From: an uncultured Alphaproteobacteria bacterium
GTDB taxonomy: Bacteria > Pseudomonadota > Alphaproteobacteria > UBA2966
Length of the DNA stretch: 64,000 bases
Direction: 5' to 3'
Assembly (NCBI GenBank): GCA_958295725.1
Contig: OY282368.1
Span: forward strand, 2,254,001-2,318,000
Below the pieces are notes generated by a model. The model was not told the DNA's origin. It worked only from the letters and a program-made list of their open reading frames with translations, and did no database searches. Position numbers and translations under genes: made by a program. This document shows positions 33,298 through 43,216 of this stretch, piece after piece. Positions within the stretch are counted from its first letter, which is position 1. Every line of letters starts with the position of its first letter.

Positions 33298-33299
33298 AC

Positions 33300-33328
33300 T
33301 TGCGCGCGGGCGCGATGACGTCTACACT
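33300..33328 (+). promoter_or_regulatory. Promoter of rnpB
   Basis: TTGCGC (33300-33305), a 17-base spacer and TACACT (33323-33328) lie immediately before the mature 5' end deduced from the P1 helix (33335), at the right distance for a sigma-70-type promoter. Confidence 0.6.
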
Positions 33329-33334
33329 CCACAT

Positions 33335-33731
<397 letters not shown>

Positions 33732-34123
33732 ATTTTCACCGACTTCGCCGGACTTCGACCGTCCGCGGCGCGTCGTCGCGTGAATTCCCGACTCGGATAT
33801 CGACGAATTCAGGTATTCGTGAAGTATTCGGTCAGGAAGTTTCGCGTGAATACTTTCTCTCGACTTGTTTCATATTTACCGGTCGGCGTGCGCGAGGGTG
33901 GGCGACGACACCGGTCGCGCGAGACGTTCGCCGCCTCCCGGAGCCGACTCCGGATGAAATTCCCGCCAAGAACATATGAAGAACAAACTTTTGCCCCAAT
34001 TCCTGGGTATATCTCGACCAATCGCCGTCCGGACGGCCCGTCCCGTCGCCTCCACCGGATACATGGAGGCTCCAAGAGAAGGGGCGACGGGGACTTCGAT
34101 TCTATTCTGAAATTACTTTATTC
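33732..34123. other. AT-richer intergenic region between rnpB and the division cluster
   Basis: No gene was found. The base composition is lower in GC than the surroundings. An inverted repeat AAGTATTC (33822-33829) / GAATACTT (33848-33855) with an 18-base loop lies near the left, and a direct repeat GTATTCG-TGAA-GTATTCG overlaps it. Short frames here show no family resemblance. Confidence 0.5.
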
Positions 34124-34167
34124 CCCATTGACACCCATATTTTCCCATGATATCCCACATCATCCCA
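34124..34167 (-). promoter_or_regulatory. MraZ operator: five TGGGN boxes at 10-bp spacing
   Basis: CCCA occurs at 34124, 34134, 34144, 34154 and 34164. On the minus strand this reads TGGGA-N5-TGGGA-N5-TGGGA-N5-TGGGT-N5-TGGGG, exactly the phased TGGGN repeats that MraZ binds in Escherichia coli, where there are three. The boxes overlap the promoter at 34128-34156, so MraZ bound here would repress the cluster, including its own gene. Confidence 0.85.
34128..34156 (+). promoter_or_regulatory. Promoter of the mra/dcw cluster
   Basis: A perfect TTGACA (34128-34133), 17 bases of spacer and TATCCC (34151-34156) form a sigma-70-type promoter. The -10 is weak, as expected of a tightly regulated promoter, and it lies within the MraZ boxes. 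Transcription would start about 34163, 78 bases before the mraZ start codon. Confidence 0.65.
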
Positions 34168-34240
34168 GGAGCCGCTGGAACGCGGGCATGGATTCGCGAG
34201 TGACCCTGGGACGGGGGTAGTCGGCGAATTTGGGGGTGTC

Positions 34241-34714
34241 TTGGCGCTCTTTCTGTCCACGTTTGTCAATCGAATCGACCGCAAGGGGCGGGTATCCGTG
34301 CCCGCGCCGTTCCGGACGGTCCTGGCGGCCCAGACGTTCCCCGGCGTGGTCGCCTTTCCGTCGTTCGTGGTCGCGGCGGTCGAGGCGTCGGGTATCGACC
34401 GCATCGAGCGCCTGAGCGCCAGTATCGACCGGTTCGACCCGTTCGGCGACGAGCACGACGCCTTCGCGATCTCCATTCTCGCGGAGTCCCACCAACTGTC
34501 CTTCGATTCGGAGGGCCGGATCGCGCTTCCCGACGCGCTGAGAGAGCACGCCGGCATCTCGGACCGGGCCGCGTTCGTGGGGCGCGGCGCCACGTTTCAG
34601 ATGTGGGAGCCGGAGGCGTTTCGGGCGTACCAGGAAGAAGCCCGGAAGCGGGCGAGGGACGGCCGGACCTCTCTCCGCCTCGACGAGCCGGCGGGAGGAG
34701 CGCCAACCGGATGA
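34241..34714 (+). CDS. mraZ: Transcriptional regulator MraZ
   Basis: This 157-residue protein contains two SpoVT/AbrB-like MraZ domains (FVNRIDRKGRVSVPAPFR near residue 8 and LSFDSEGRIALPDALREHA near residue 87). MraZ forms a ring-shaped oligomer that binds TGGGN repeats and represses the division cluster. The start is a TTG at 34241 with GGGGG five bases upstream; no better ATG exists. Its stop overlaps the rsmH start by four bases (ATGA). The five-box operator 75 bases upstream shows that autoregulation is likely. Confidence 0.93.
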   Translation: MALFLSTFVNRIDRKGRVSVPAPFRTVLAAQTFPGVVAFPSFVVAAVEASGIDRIERLSASIDRFDPFGDEHDAFAISILAESHQLSFDSEGRIALPDALREHAGISDRAAFVGRGATFQMWEPEAFRAYQEEARKRARDGRTSLRLDEPAGGAPTG

Positions 34715-35709
34715 CCGGCGAACGTGGAACCGCGACGGAAGAACGGACACACGCGCCGGTCATGGTGGACGCCGTCCTCGCCGCCCTGGCTCCGCACGAC
34801 GGCGAGGCGTTCGTCGACGGAACCTTCGGCGGCGGCGGTTACGCCTCCGCGCTGCTGAAGGCGGCGGATTGCAGGGTCTGGGGCGTGGACCGCGACCCGG
34901 ACGCCGTATCCCGCGGCGCCGAACTGGTCCGCGAGCACCCGGACCGCGCGCGCGTCCTGGAAGGCCGGTTCTCGGAAATGGAATCGCTGCTGGCCGGCCG
35001 CGGGGTCGACGGAATCGACGGCGTCGCGCTCGATCTCGGGGTGTCGTCGTTCCAGCTGGACGATCCGGCCCGGGGGTTTTCCTTCCAGGCCGACGGCCCG
35101 CTCGATATGCGGATGGAGCGGGAGGGACGCGACGCCGCGGCCGTGGTCAACGAGGAAGACGAGGCCACGCTGCGGAAGCTGATCTCGACCTACGGCGAGG
35201 AGCGCCACGCGGGACGGATCGCCCGCGGCATCGTCGCCGGCCGCGCGGCGTCGCCCATTCGCACCACGCGCGAGCTGACCGATATCGTCGTCCGCGCCAT
35301 GCCCGACGGGTCGCGACGGCGGCGCGGCGACATCCATCCGGCCACCCGCACGTTCCAGGCCCTGCGCATCCACGTCAACGACGAGATCGGCGAGCTCAGG
35401 AAGGGGCTCGCCGCCGCCGAGCGTCTCCTGAACCCGCGGGGCCGCCTCGCGGTAGTCTCGTTCCACTCCCTCGAGGACCGGGAGGTCAAGCGCTTTCTGC
35501 GGGCGCGCGCCGGGTCCCTTCCGGGCCCGTCCCGCCACCTTCCGAGACCGTCCGAGCGCCCCGCGCCGGCGACGTTCGAACTCCTGTTCCGGGGGGCCCG
35601 GCGCGCCGCCGCCGCCGAGACCGCCGCCAATCCCCGCGCCCGTTCCGCCCGCCTGCGGGCCGCCAGGAGGACGCGCGCGCCGATCGACCGACCGGGAGCC
35701 CCGACATGA
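34711..35709 (+). CDS. rsmH: 16S rRNA (cytosine-1402-N4) methyltransferase RsmH
   Basis: This 332-residue SAM-dependent enzyme methylates C1402 in the ribosomal P site. SAM-binding VDGTFGGGGY lies at residues 35-44, followed by DLGVSSFQLDDPARGFSFQ, PLDMRM, HPATRTFQALRIHVNDEI and VSFHSLEDREVKRF. The ATG at 34711 overlaps the mraZ stop, and its own stop overlaps the ftsL start. The final 70 residues are Pro/Arg/Ala-rich and of low conservation. Confidence 0.95.
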   Translation: MTGERGTATEERTHAPVMVDAVLAALAPHDGEAFVDGTFGGGGYASALLKAADCRVWGVDRDPDAVSRGAELVREHPDRARVLEGRFSEMESLLAGRGVDGIDGVALDLGVSSFQLDDPARGFSFQADGPLDMRMEREGRDAAAVVNEEDEATLRKLISTYGEERHAGRIARGIVAGRAASPIRTTRELTDIVVRAMPDGSRRRRGDIHPATRTFQALRIHVNDEIGELRKGLAAAERLLNPRGRLAVVSFHSLEDREVKRFLRARAGSLPGPSRHLPRPSERPAPATFELLFRGARRAAAAETAANPRARSARLRAARRTRAPIDRPGAPT

Positions 35710-36080
35710 TGAGGGCGTTGTACTTCTGGGTGTTCGTCGTCGCGATCATGCTGACCTACGGCCTGTACACCATGAAATACGAGGTGCAGCGACTGGAGGC
35801 GAAACTTCAGTCCCTGAACGAGCAACTCGCCCTCGAACGCGAGGCGGTGCGGGTCCTGCGCGCGGAATGGAGTTTTCTGAACGATCCCGGACGGATCGAG
35901 AAACTGGCCGCGCGCCACCTCGATCTGGCGCCGGTGTCGGTCCATCGGATCTCGGCGGTGGCGAGGCTTCCGTTCAAGGAGCTCGCGGCCCGGAACGGCG
36001 CGTCCGGCCGCGCGGCGCGAATCCCGGTCGCGAAACCCTCCACCAACCTGGCGCGGGCGCCCGAGGAGACTTCCCGATGA
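35706..36080 (+). CDS. ftsL: Cell division protein FtsL
   Basis: This 124-residue bitopic membrane protein has one transmembrane helix (about residues 4-21, LYFWVFVVAIMLTYGLYT) followed by a leucine-zipper-like coiled coil (YEVQRLEAKLQSLNEQLALE) and an LDLAPVSV segment seen in alphaproteobacterial FtsL. With FtsB and FtsQ it signals septal wall synthesis. It overlaps rsmH and ftsI by four bases each. Identification rests on topology and position rather than strong motifs. Confidence 0.9.
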   Translation: MMRALYFWVFVVAIMLTYGLYTMKYEVQRLEAKLQSLNEQLALEREAVRVLRAEWSFLNDPGRIEKLAARHLDLAPVSVHRISAVARLPFKELAARNGASGRAARIPVAKPSTNLARAPEETSR

Positions 36081-37822
36081 GCGATCCACACGAGCGTCTG
36101 TTCACCGGCGGCCTGCCCGCGAGGCTGGCCAACTCGGCGCACCTGGAGGGCGCCCGCAAGAAGGCCGTGGAGACGGGCCGGAACCGGCTCGTGATCGTCG
36201 CGGCCGTGTTCGCCTGCGCCTTCGTCGTGCTGGCCGGCCGTCTCGTGCATCTCTCGTCCATGGGCGACGCGGGGAGCGCCGGTCCGGTCGCGGAAGGCGG
36301 CGGAGACATCAGCCTCGCGCGGGCGGAGATCGTGGATCGGAACGGCGTTCTCCTCGCCAGCGATCTGACCACGGCGTCCCTGTACGCGAACCCCCTCCAG
36401 GTGCTCGACGCCGCGGAAGCCTCGGACAAGATCTCCCGAGTGCTGCCGGAGCTCGACCGTGGCGAGCTCTTTTCGAAACTGTCCGCGCCGAACCGCTTCG
36501 TATGGATCAAGCGTCACCTCACGCCTCGTCAACAACACGCCGTCAATGCGCTGGGGCTGCCCGGGTTCGCGTTTCTGGAGGAGCAGAAACGCGTCTATCC
36601 CCAGGGCAACCTCGTCGCTCACATTGTCGGGTACACGGGTGTCGACAACCGGGGCCTCGCGGGAATCGAGAAGCGTCTCGACGAAAGGCTGGGCGCCGCC
36701 GCCGGCGACGATGGCGCCCGGCCGCCCCTACGCCTCAGCGTCGACGTCCGCGTCCAGCATGTCCTGCACCATCAGCTCGCCCTGGCCGTCGAGAAGTACC
36801 GGGCGATCGGCGCGACGGGCGTCGTACTCGACGCCGATGACGGCCAGATTCTCGCGTCCGTCTCCCTGCCCGACTTCGACCCCCATCGGGTCGACAGGGC
36901 CTCCGCGGACAGCAGATTCAATCGCGCCAGCCTGGGGGTCTACGAGATGGGGTCGACCTTCAAGATATTCACGGTCGCGATGGCCCTGGAGCTGGGAACG
37001 GCCGACCTCGCCGACCGGATCGACGCGCGCAAGCCGCTCCGCGTGGCGCGATTCATGATTCGGGACGATCACGCGCAGGAGCGCTGGCTGTCCGTTTCGG
37101 AGGTGTTCACCTACTCCTCCAATATCGGCGCCGCCCGCATGGCGCTGGAAGTGGGGGCGGAGCGCCAGCGGGAGTTCCTCGAACGAATCGGGCTGCTGGG
37201 GCGGGCGTCGCTCGAGATCGCCGAGATCGGACGACCGATCGCGCCGGATCCGTGGCGCAAGATCAGCACCATGACGGTCGCGTTCGGGCACGGCATCGCC
37301 GTGACCCCGATCCAGATGGCGTCCGCGGTCGCGTCGCTGGTCAACGGCGGCACGCGGGTCACGCCGACGTTCATCGCCGACCGGCGGGGCGTCCGGGCGA
37401 CGGGCGAGCGCGTGGTATCGGACAAGACCTCCCAGGCGATACGTCTCCTGATGCGGCTCAACGTGGTGGAGGGAACGGGCAAGAAGGCCGACGCGCCCGG
37501 CTACTTCGTCGGCGGCAAGACGGGCACAGCGGAGAAAGTCGGCGCGGGAGGCTATCGCCGCAAGGCGCTCCGATCCTCTTTCATCGGCGTGTTTCCGGCC
37601 TCGAAGCCCCGTTACGTCGTGCTCGCGATGCTCGACGAGCCGCAGGGCACCAAGGAGACCTTCGGGTTCGCGACCGCCGGCTGGACCGCGGCGCCCGTGG
37701 TCGGTCGGGTAATCGAGCGCGCCGCGCCCTTGCTCGGGATCGAGATCGGCGGCGAAGAAGAGGAAGAACCGTCGCAGCGCGTGGATCCAGGCCGAAAGGG
37801 ACGTCAACTTGCTTCTTTCTGA
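36077..37822 (+). CDS. ftsI: Peptidoglycan transpeptidase FtsI (PBP3)
   Basis: This 581-residue class B penicillin-binding protein cross-links septal peptidoglycan. It has an N-terminal membrane anchor (about residues 36-55, LVIVAAVFACAFVVLAGR), a pedestal domain beginning near IVDRNGVLLASDL, and the transpeptidase domain with active-site STFK at 293-296, then SSN and GGKTGTAEK. It overlaps ftsL by four bases and murE by 14. The acidic tail (GGEEEEEPSQ) is unremarkable. Confidence 0.95.
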   Translation: MSDPHERLFTGGLPARLANSAHLEGARKKAVETGRNRLVIVAAVFACAFVVLAGRLVHLSSMGDAGSAGPVAEGGGDISLARAEIVDRNGVLLASDLTTASLYANPLQVLDAAEASDKISRVLPELDRGELFSKLSAPNRFVWIKRHLTPRQQHAVNALGLPGFAFLEEQKRVYPQGNLVAHIVGYTGVDNRGLAGIEKRLDERLGAAAGDDGARPPLRLSVDVRVQHVLHHQLALAVEKYRAIGATGVVLDADDGQILASVSLPDFDPHRVDRASADSRFNRASLGVYEMGSTFKIFTVAMALELGTADLADRIDARKPLRVARFMIRDDHAQERWLSVSEVFTYSSNIGAARMALEVGAERQREFLERIGLLGRASLEIAEIGRPIAPDPWRKISTMTVAFGHGIAVTPIQMASAVASLVNGGTRVTPTFIADRRGVRATGERVVSDKTSQAIRLLMRLNVVEGTGKKADAPGYFVGGKTGTAEKVGAGGYRRKALRSSFIGVFPASKPRYVVLAMLDEPQGTKETFGFATAGWTAAPVVGRVIERAAPLLGIEIGGEEEEEPSQRVDPGRKGRQLASF

Positions 37823-39266
37823 GCTCATCGACGGCGATGCGTCGCTCCCGGCCGGACGGATCGAGATCCTCGGCATCACGGCCGACAGCCGCGAGGTTCG
37901 GCCAGGATACCTGTTCGCCGCCCTGCCCGGTTCGAACGTGGACGGTCGGGATTACATCGACGACGCAGTGGGCCATGGGGCAGTCGCGGTTCTCGGTTCT
38001 CCGGACACGAAGATGCGGCACAGGGATGTTCGCCTGGTCGCCGACGAGAACCCGCGCCGCGGGCTCGCCCTGGCGGCGGCGAGGTTCCACGGCGCGCAAC
38101 CGGAGACCGTGGCGGCGATCACGGGAACCAACGGCAAGACGTCGGTCGCCAACTTCACGGCGCGGCTGTGGTCGGGCCTGGGCAAGACGGCCGGTTGCAT
38201 CGGTACGCTGGGCCTGTCGGCGCCCGGCGTCTCCGACACGCTGTCGCACACCACGCCCGATCCGGTGACCCTGCACGAGGCGCTGGCGAGGTTGGCGGCG
38301 GGCGGCGTCGACCACCTCGCCATCGAGGCGTCCAGCCATGGCCTGGACCAGTGCCGGCTCGACGGCGTGAGGGTCGATGCCGCGGCGTTCACCAATCTGA
38401 CGCGGGATCATCTCGATTACCACGGCGGACCGGACAGGTATCTGCGGGCGAAGTTGCGCCTGTTCTCCGAAATCCTGTCCGTGGACGGCGCCGCGATTCT
38501 CCACGCGGCCCTGCCGGAGTTCGAGGCCGTTTCGTCCGCGTGCCTCGGCCGCGGACAGCGCGTCGTATCCTACGGACGCGACGGCGCCGATTTCGCCTTC
38601 TCGAGAAGGCGTCCGACGAACGGCGGACAGGTTATCGACATCGATGCCCAGGGTCTGCGTCGCGAGGTAACGTTGCCGATCGCGGGCGGATTCCAGGCGG
38701 AAAACGCTCTTTGCGCCCTCGCCATCGTCACCGTGTCCGGCGCAGACCCGGACGCGGCCATCGACGCGATGAGCGACCTCGAGGCCATTCCCGGCCGGCT
38801 GCAACGAGTGGCCACCCCTCCATGCGGAGCGGACGTATACGTCGACTACGCGCATACGCCCGATGCCCTGGCCAGTGTCCTGAAGGCGATCCGGCCCCAC
38901 GCCTCCAATCGGCTTGTCGTGGTGTTCGGCTGCGGCGGCAACCGGGACGCGGGCAAGCGCCCGCTCATGGGCGAGACCGCCCGCCGCCACGCGGACCGCG
39001 TCATCGTCACGGACGACAATCCCCGCGACGAGGATGCTGCCGCGATCCGGCGGCAGATAATGAAAGGTTGCGGCGGCGCCATCGAGATCCGGGACCGCGC
39101 CGAGGCGATCCGGGTGGCGACGGCGGGGCTCGACGAGGGCGACGTCCTGGTCATCGCGGGGAAAGGCCACGAGCGGGGCCAGGTCGTCGGCGACGACATC
39201 CGCCCGTTCGACGACGCGGAAGTCGTGCGCGCCGTCGTCGCGGAACTGAACAGGGGGCAAAGATGA
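37809..39266 (+). CDS. murE: UDP-MurNAc-L-Ala-D-Glu:meso-diaminopimelate ligase MurE
   Basis: This 485-residue Mur ligase adds the third amino acid of the stem peptide using ATP. ITGTNGKTSVANF is the ATP site, and the VDYAHTPDALASVLKAI and DDNPR (in VIVTDDNPRDED) motifs follow. DNPR marks meso-diaminopimelate specificity rather than lysine. The start is TTG at 37809, inside the end of ftsI; the N-terminus LLSELIDGDASLPAG then ITADSREVRPGYLFAAL is normal. It overlaps murF by four bases. Confidence 0.95.
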   Translation: MLLSELIDGDASLPAGRIEILGITADSREVRPGYLFAALPGSNVDGRDYIDDAVGHGAVAVLGSPDTKMRHRDVRLVADENPRRGLALAAARFHGAQPETVAAITGTNGKTSVANFTARLWSGLGKTAGCIGTLGLSAPGVSDTLSHTTPDPVTLHEALARLAAGGVDHLAIEASSHGLDQCRLDGVRVDAAAFTNLTRDHLDYHGGPDRYLRAKLRLFSEILSVDGAAILHAALPEFEAVSSACLGRGQRVVSYGRDGADFAFSRRRPTNGGQVIDIDAQGLRREVTLPIAGGFQAENALCALAIVTVSGADPDAAIDAMSDLEAIPGRLQRVATPPCGADVYVDYAHTPDALASVLKAIRPHASNRLVVVFGCGGNRDAGKRPLMGETARRHADRVIVTDDNPRDEDAAAIRRQIMKGCGGAIEIRDRAEAIRVATAGLDEGDVLVIAGKGHERGQVVGDDIRPFDDAEVVRAVVAELNRGQR

Positions 39267-40681
39267 GCGATCGGCCCCTTTGGACCTCCGAGGAGGCGGC
39301 GGACGCGACGAAGGGCGCGTGCGCCGGATCCTGGACCGCGAGCGGGATCTCCATCGACAGCCGAACGGTCTCTCCGGGCGATCTCTTCGTGGCTCTTCGC
39401 GGTCCCGACCGCGACGGCCACGACTACGTCGGCCAGGCCCTGGAGGGCGGCGCCGTCGTCGCCGCGGTGTCCCGAATCCCCGTCGGGTCGGAGAACGAGA
39501 AAAACCTGCTGATCGTCGACGACACGAAGGCCGCGCTCGAAGCTCTGGGGGTTCGCGCCCGCGACCGCTCCTCCGCGAAGGTCGTCGCGGTTACCGGAAG
39601 CGTGGGCAAGACCGGCACGAAGGATGCGTTGAAATCGGCGCTGGACGCGACCGCCTCTTGCCATGCGAGCGCGAACAGCCTGAACAATCACTGGGGCGTG
39701 CCGCTAAGCCTGTCCCGGCTGCCGCGACAGGCCGCCTTCGGCGTCTTCGAGATCGGCATGAACCACGCCGGCGAGATTAGTCCGTTGACGAAGTTCGCGC
39801 GCCCGCACGTCGCCATCGTGACGACGGTCGAGGCGGTCCACCTCGAATACCTGGGAACCGTGGAGGCGGTCGCGGACGCCAAGGCCGAGATATTCGAAGG
39901 CCTGGCGGCCGACGGAATCGCCATCCTCAATCGGGACAACGACCACTTCGAACGGCTCGCCGACATCGCCCGCGCCCGTGGCGCGGACGTCGTTTCCTTC
40001 GGGTTCTCGGAGGGTTCGGACGCCCGCGCCGAGAAGGTCGCGCTCCACGCCGAATGCGTCTGCGTCGCGGCCGACATCCGGGGGAAGCGCATCACCTACA
40101 AGATGCGCGTTCCCGGACGCCATTGGGCGCGCAACGGTCTCGCGGTGCTGGCGGCGGTGGATGTCCTCGACGCCGATCTGGGTCTGGGCGCGCTGGCCCT
40201 CGGCAGTCTCGCGCCTCGCGCCGGTCGTGGACGTCGACACCACGTGCAAGGCGACGACGGGCGTTTCACGGTGATCGACGACAGCTACAACGCCAGCCCG
40301 CCGTCGGTTCGCGCGGCCCTGGAGACCCTGAGCGCGGCGGACGTCGCGGAGGGAGGCCGACGGGTCGCGGTGTTGGGCGACATGCTCGAACTGGGGTCCG
40401 AAACGGACCGTCTTCACTCCGCGTTGGCCACGGACATCGTCGGCAACGGCGTGGCAAGCGTTTTCACCTGCGGCACGCACATGCGGAATCTGCGCGATGC
40501 GCTGCCGGCCTCCCGCCGCGGGGGCCATACCGAAACATCGAGCGAGTTGGCGTCGCTGGTCGGCGAATTCGTCAGGCCCGGGGATGTCGTGCTCGTGAAG
40601 GGTTCTTTCGCCATTGGCATGGGCCATGTCGTGAAGCGGCTGTTGGCGGCCGAAACCCAACGACGCGTGGTCAACGGGTAG
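39263..40681 (+). CDS. murF: UDP-MurNAc-tripeptide:D-Ala-D-Ala ligase MurF
   Basis: This 472-residue Mur ligase finishes the UDP-MurNAc-pentapeptide. The N-terminal substrate domain has [19 protein letters not shown]; the ATP motif is [15 protein letters not shown], followed by [12 protein letters not shown] and [10 protein letters not shown], and later [13 protein letters not shown] and [11 protein letters not shown]. The ATG overlaps the murE stop. Usual length. Confidence 0.95.
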   Translation: MSDRPLWTSEEAADATKGACAGSWTASGISIDSRTVSPGDLFVALRGPDRDGHDYVGQALEGGAVVAAVSRIPVGSENEKNLLIVDDTKAALEALGVRARDRSSAKVVAVTGSVGKTGTKDALKSALDATASCHASANSLNNHWGVPLSLSRLPRQAAFGVFEIGMNHAGEISPLTKFARPHVAIVTTVEAVHLEYLGTVEAVADAKAEIFEGLAADGIAILNRDNDHFERLADIARARGADVVSFGFSEGSDARAEKVALHAECVCVAADIRGKRITYKMRVPGRHWARNGLAVLAAVDVLDADLGLGALALGSLAPRAGRGRRHHVQGDDGRFTVIDDSYNASPPSVRAALETLSAADVAEGGRRVAVLGDMLELGSETDRLHSALATDIVGNGVASVFTCGTHMRNLRDALPASRRGGHTETSSELASLVGEFVRPGDVVLVKGSFAIGMGHVVKRLLAAETQRRVVNG

Positions 40682-40698
40682 AAGGAACGGACGGGCCG

Positions 40699-41784
40699 AT
40701 GCTTTATCTCCTCGCCGAGTACACCGACCGGTTCGGGCCGCTCAATCTGTTCCAGTATCTCACGTTCCGGACCGGCGCCGCCGTTCTGACGGCGCTGCTC
40801 GTCAGCTTCATCCTCGGGCCCCTCGTCATCGACTGGCTCAAGTCGACACAGACGAACGGCCAGCCCATCCGGGACGACGGACCGCGGCGGCACCTCATCG
40901 CCAAGCAGGGGACGCCGACGATGGGCGGCTTCCTGATCCTGTTGGGGCTGGTGTTCGGAACCTTGCTTTGGGCCGATCTGGGGAACCCCTACGTCTGGGC
41001 GACGCTCGTCGTGACCATCGGGTTCGGCGCGATCGGGTTCGCCGACGATTACCTCAAGGTGAGCCGGTACAGTTACCGGGGTCTGCCCGGGAAGCTGAAG
41101 TTCCCGCTGGAAGTCGTGGTCGCGTCGGTCGCGACCCTCTGGATCGCGTCCGTGACGCGGGAGCCGCTCGGCACGGCCCTTGCCGTGCCTTTCTTCAAGG
41201 ATGTCCTGATCGACCTGGGCTGGTTTTTCGTACCCTTCGCGGTGCTGGTCATGGTCGGCGCCTCCAACGCGGTGAACCTGACCGACGGACTCGACGGGCT
41301 CGCGATCGTTCCGGTTATCGTCGCGGCGAGTACGTTCGCCTTCATCGCCTACATCGTCGGCAACGCCGTCTTCTCCGACTACCTTCAGCTGCACGCCGTG
41401 CCCGGCGCCGGCGAACTCGCCGTGTTCTGCGGGGCGCTGGTCGGAGCGGGACTGGGCTTCCTGTGGTTCAACGCGCCCCCGGCCATGGTGTTCATGGGGG
41501 ATACGGGAAGTCTGGCCATGGGCGGCGCGTTGGGGACCATCAGCGTCGTCACCAAACACGAGCTGGTGTTGGCCATCGTCGGCGGACTGTTCGTTCTCGA
41601 GACGGTTTCCGTGATCGTTCAGGTCGCCTCGTTCCGGCTGACCGGGCGTCGGGTCTTCCGCATGGCCCCCCTCCACCACCATTTCGAGCAAAAGGGATGG
41701 GCGGAACCGACCATCGTCATCCGGTTCTGGATCATCGCCTTCGTTCTGGCCCTGGCCGGGCTGGCGACGCTGAAGCTGAGGTGA
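40699..41784 (+). CDS. mraY: Phospho-N-acetylmuramoyl-pentapeptide transferase MraY
   Basis: This 361-residue polytopic protein of about ten membrane helices transfers phospho-MurNAc-pentapeptide to undecaprenyl phosphate, giving lipid I. The signature GTPTMGG, the FADDYLKV aspartates, [21 protein letters not shown] and the cytoplasmic PLHHHFE loop are all present. The ATG lies 18 bases after murF. It is inserted in the inner membrane. Confidence 0.96.
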   Translation: MLYLLAEYTDRFGPLNLFQYLTFRTGAAVLTALLVSFILGPLVIDWLKSTQTNGQPIRDDGPRRHLIAKQGTPTMGGFLILLGLVFGTLLWADLGNPYVWATLVVTIGFGAIGFADDYLKVSRYSYRGLPGKLKFPLEVVVASVATLWIASVTREPLGTALAVPFFKDVLIDLGWFFVPFAVLVMVGASNAVNLTDGLDGLAIVPVIVAASTFAFIAYIVGNAVFSDYLQLHAVPGAGELAVFCGALVGAGLGFLWFNAPPAMVFMGDTGSLAMGGALGTISVVTKHELVLAIVGGLFVLETVSVIVQVASFRLTGRRVFRMAPLHHHFEQKGWAEPTIVIRFWIIAFVLALAGLATLKLR

Positions 41785-41788
41785 TCGG

Positions 41789-43216
41789 GTGCTGGAAGCG
41801 ACCTCATACGCTGGCGAGCACGTCGCGGTGTTCGGTTTAGGGCGAAGCGGCCTGTCGGCCGCGCGCGCCCTCGACACCGGTGGCGCGCGGGTCCACGCCT
41901 GGGACGACGACGAGTCCCGCCGATCCGAGGCCGCGGACGCCGAGCTGCCCTTGGCCGATCTCTATGCCGCCCGGTGGCGCGATTTCGCCGCGCTCGTTCT
42001 CAGCCCGGGCGTAGCGCTCCATCACCCCGAGCCGCATCCGTTGGTGACCGCGGCCCGCGACGCCGATTGCGAGGTCATCGGCGACATCGAGTTGTTCGCC
42101 CGCGAGAACCCGCGCGGAAGGATCGCGGCGATCACCGGGACCAATGGCAAGTCCACCACGACGGTGTTGACGGGACACCTGCTCCAGACCGGCGGCATGA
42201 CGGTCGCCGTGGGCGGCAACGTCGGGGTCCCGGTTCTCGATCTCCCCGAGGTGTCCGCGGACGGGGCTTACGTGATCGAGATGTCGTCCTACCAGATCGA
42301 CCTCGCGCCGTCCCTGGCCGCCGATGTCGCCGTGCTTCTCAATCTGAGTCCCGATCACCTGGACCGGCACGGAAGCATGGAAGGCTACGTCGCGTCCAAG
42401 CGTCGGCTTCTGGAGCGTCAGCGCGACAGGCAGGTCGCGATCATCGGAATGGACGATGCGGAGAGCCGGGCGATCCATGACGAGCTCAAGCGGTCCGGAC
42501 GGGGCGACACGATCTCCGTCTCCGCGGGCGGCGCGCCGGACGCGGACATCGTCGTGGTCGATGGGCACCTTCACGACCGGCGCCGCGAGTCGGCGGGCGC
42601 CGCGTCGCTCGCCGACCTCGGTCGGGCGCTCGATCTGAAGGGCGCGCACAATTGGCAGAACGCGGCCGCCGCCTACGCCGTCGCGCGATGTCTCGGATGT
42701 TCGTCGACGGACGCCGCGGACGCGTTGCTGAGCTTTCCCGGACTCGAGCATCGCCTGGAGGATCTGGGCGCCGTCACGGGCGTGCGCTTCGTCAACGACT
42801 CCAAGGCCACGAACGTCGACGCCGCGGGCCGCGCATTGTCCTGCCACGAGAATGTCCTTTGGATCGCGGGCGGGCGGGCCAAGGACGCCAGCCTCGAGCC
42901 GCTTTATTCCTGTCTCGCGAACGTCGCCCACGCGTTCCTGATCGGCGAGGCCGCGCGCGACTTCGCAGCCCGCCTCGACGGCCGGGTTCCGGTGACGATT
43001 TCCGGGGATCTGGAGGCCGCCGTTCCCGATGCCCATGCGCGCGCCCTCGCGCTGGGCGTGCCGAACGCGGTGGTCCTGCTCTCTCCCGCCTGCGCCTCCT
43101 TCGACCAGTTCGACGATTTCGAGGAACGCGGCAACCGCTTCAAGGAACTGGTGAAGGCCCTGGCGGCCTTCCACGAGAGCGAGGGCGCGAGCGCGCCCGA
43201 CGGAGGCGCGCCATGA
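41789..43216 (+). CDS. murD: UDP-MurNAc-L-Ala:D-Glu ligase MurD
   Basis: This 475-residue Mur ligase adds D-glutamate. The N-terminal Rossmann-like domain begins HVAVFGLGRSGLSAARAL; the ATP motif is ITGTNGKSTTTVL, followed by EMSSYQIDLAPSL and LNLSPDHLDRH, and the C-terminal NDSKATNVDAAGRAL. The GTG at 41789 lies four bases after mraY. It overlaps ftsW by four bases. Confidence 0.95.
   Translation: MLEATSYAGEHVAVFGLGRSGLSAARALDTGGARVHAWDDDESRRSEAADAELPLADLYAARWRDFAALVLSPGVALHHPEPHPLVTAARDADCEVIGDIELFARENPRGRIAAITGTNGKSTTTVLTGHLLQTGGMTVAVGGNVGVPVLDLPEVSADGAYVIEMSSYQIDLAPSLAADVAVLLNLSPDHLDRHGSMEGYVASKRRLLERQRDRQVAIIGMDDAESRAIHDELKRSGRGDTISVSAGGAPDADIVVVDGHLHDRRRESAGAASLADLGRALDLKGAHNWQNAAAAYAVARCLGCSSTDAADALLSFPGLEHRLEDLGAVTGVRFVNDSKATNVDAAGRALSCHENVLWIAGGRAKDASLEPLYSCLANVAHAFLIGEAARDFAARLDGRVPVTISGDLEAAVPDAHARALALGVPNAVVLLSPACASFDQFDDFEERGNRFKELVKALAAFHESEGASAPDGGAP

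Noticed and set aside
30309..33332. Open frame of 1007 codons opposite the lipoprotein gene
   Set aside because: Antisense shadow of the lipoprotein; its ends run through the 13-bp repeats and the poly-G tract, and it has no start signal or family sequence.
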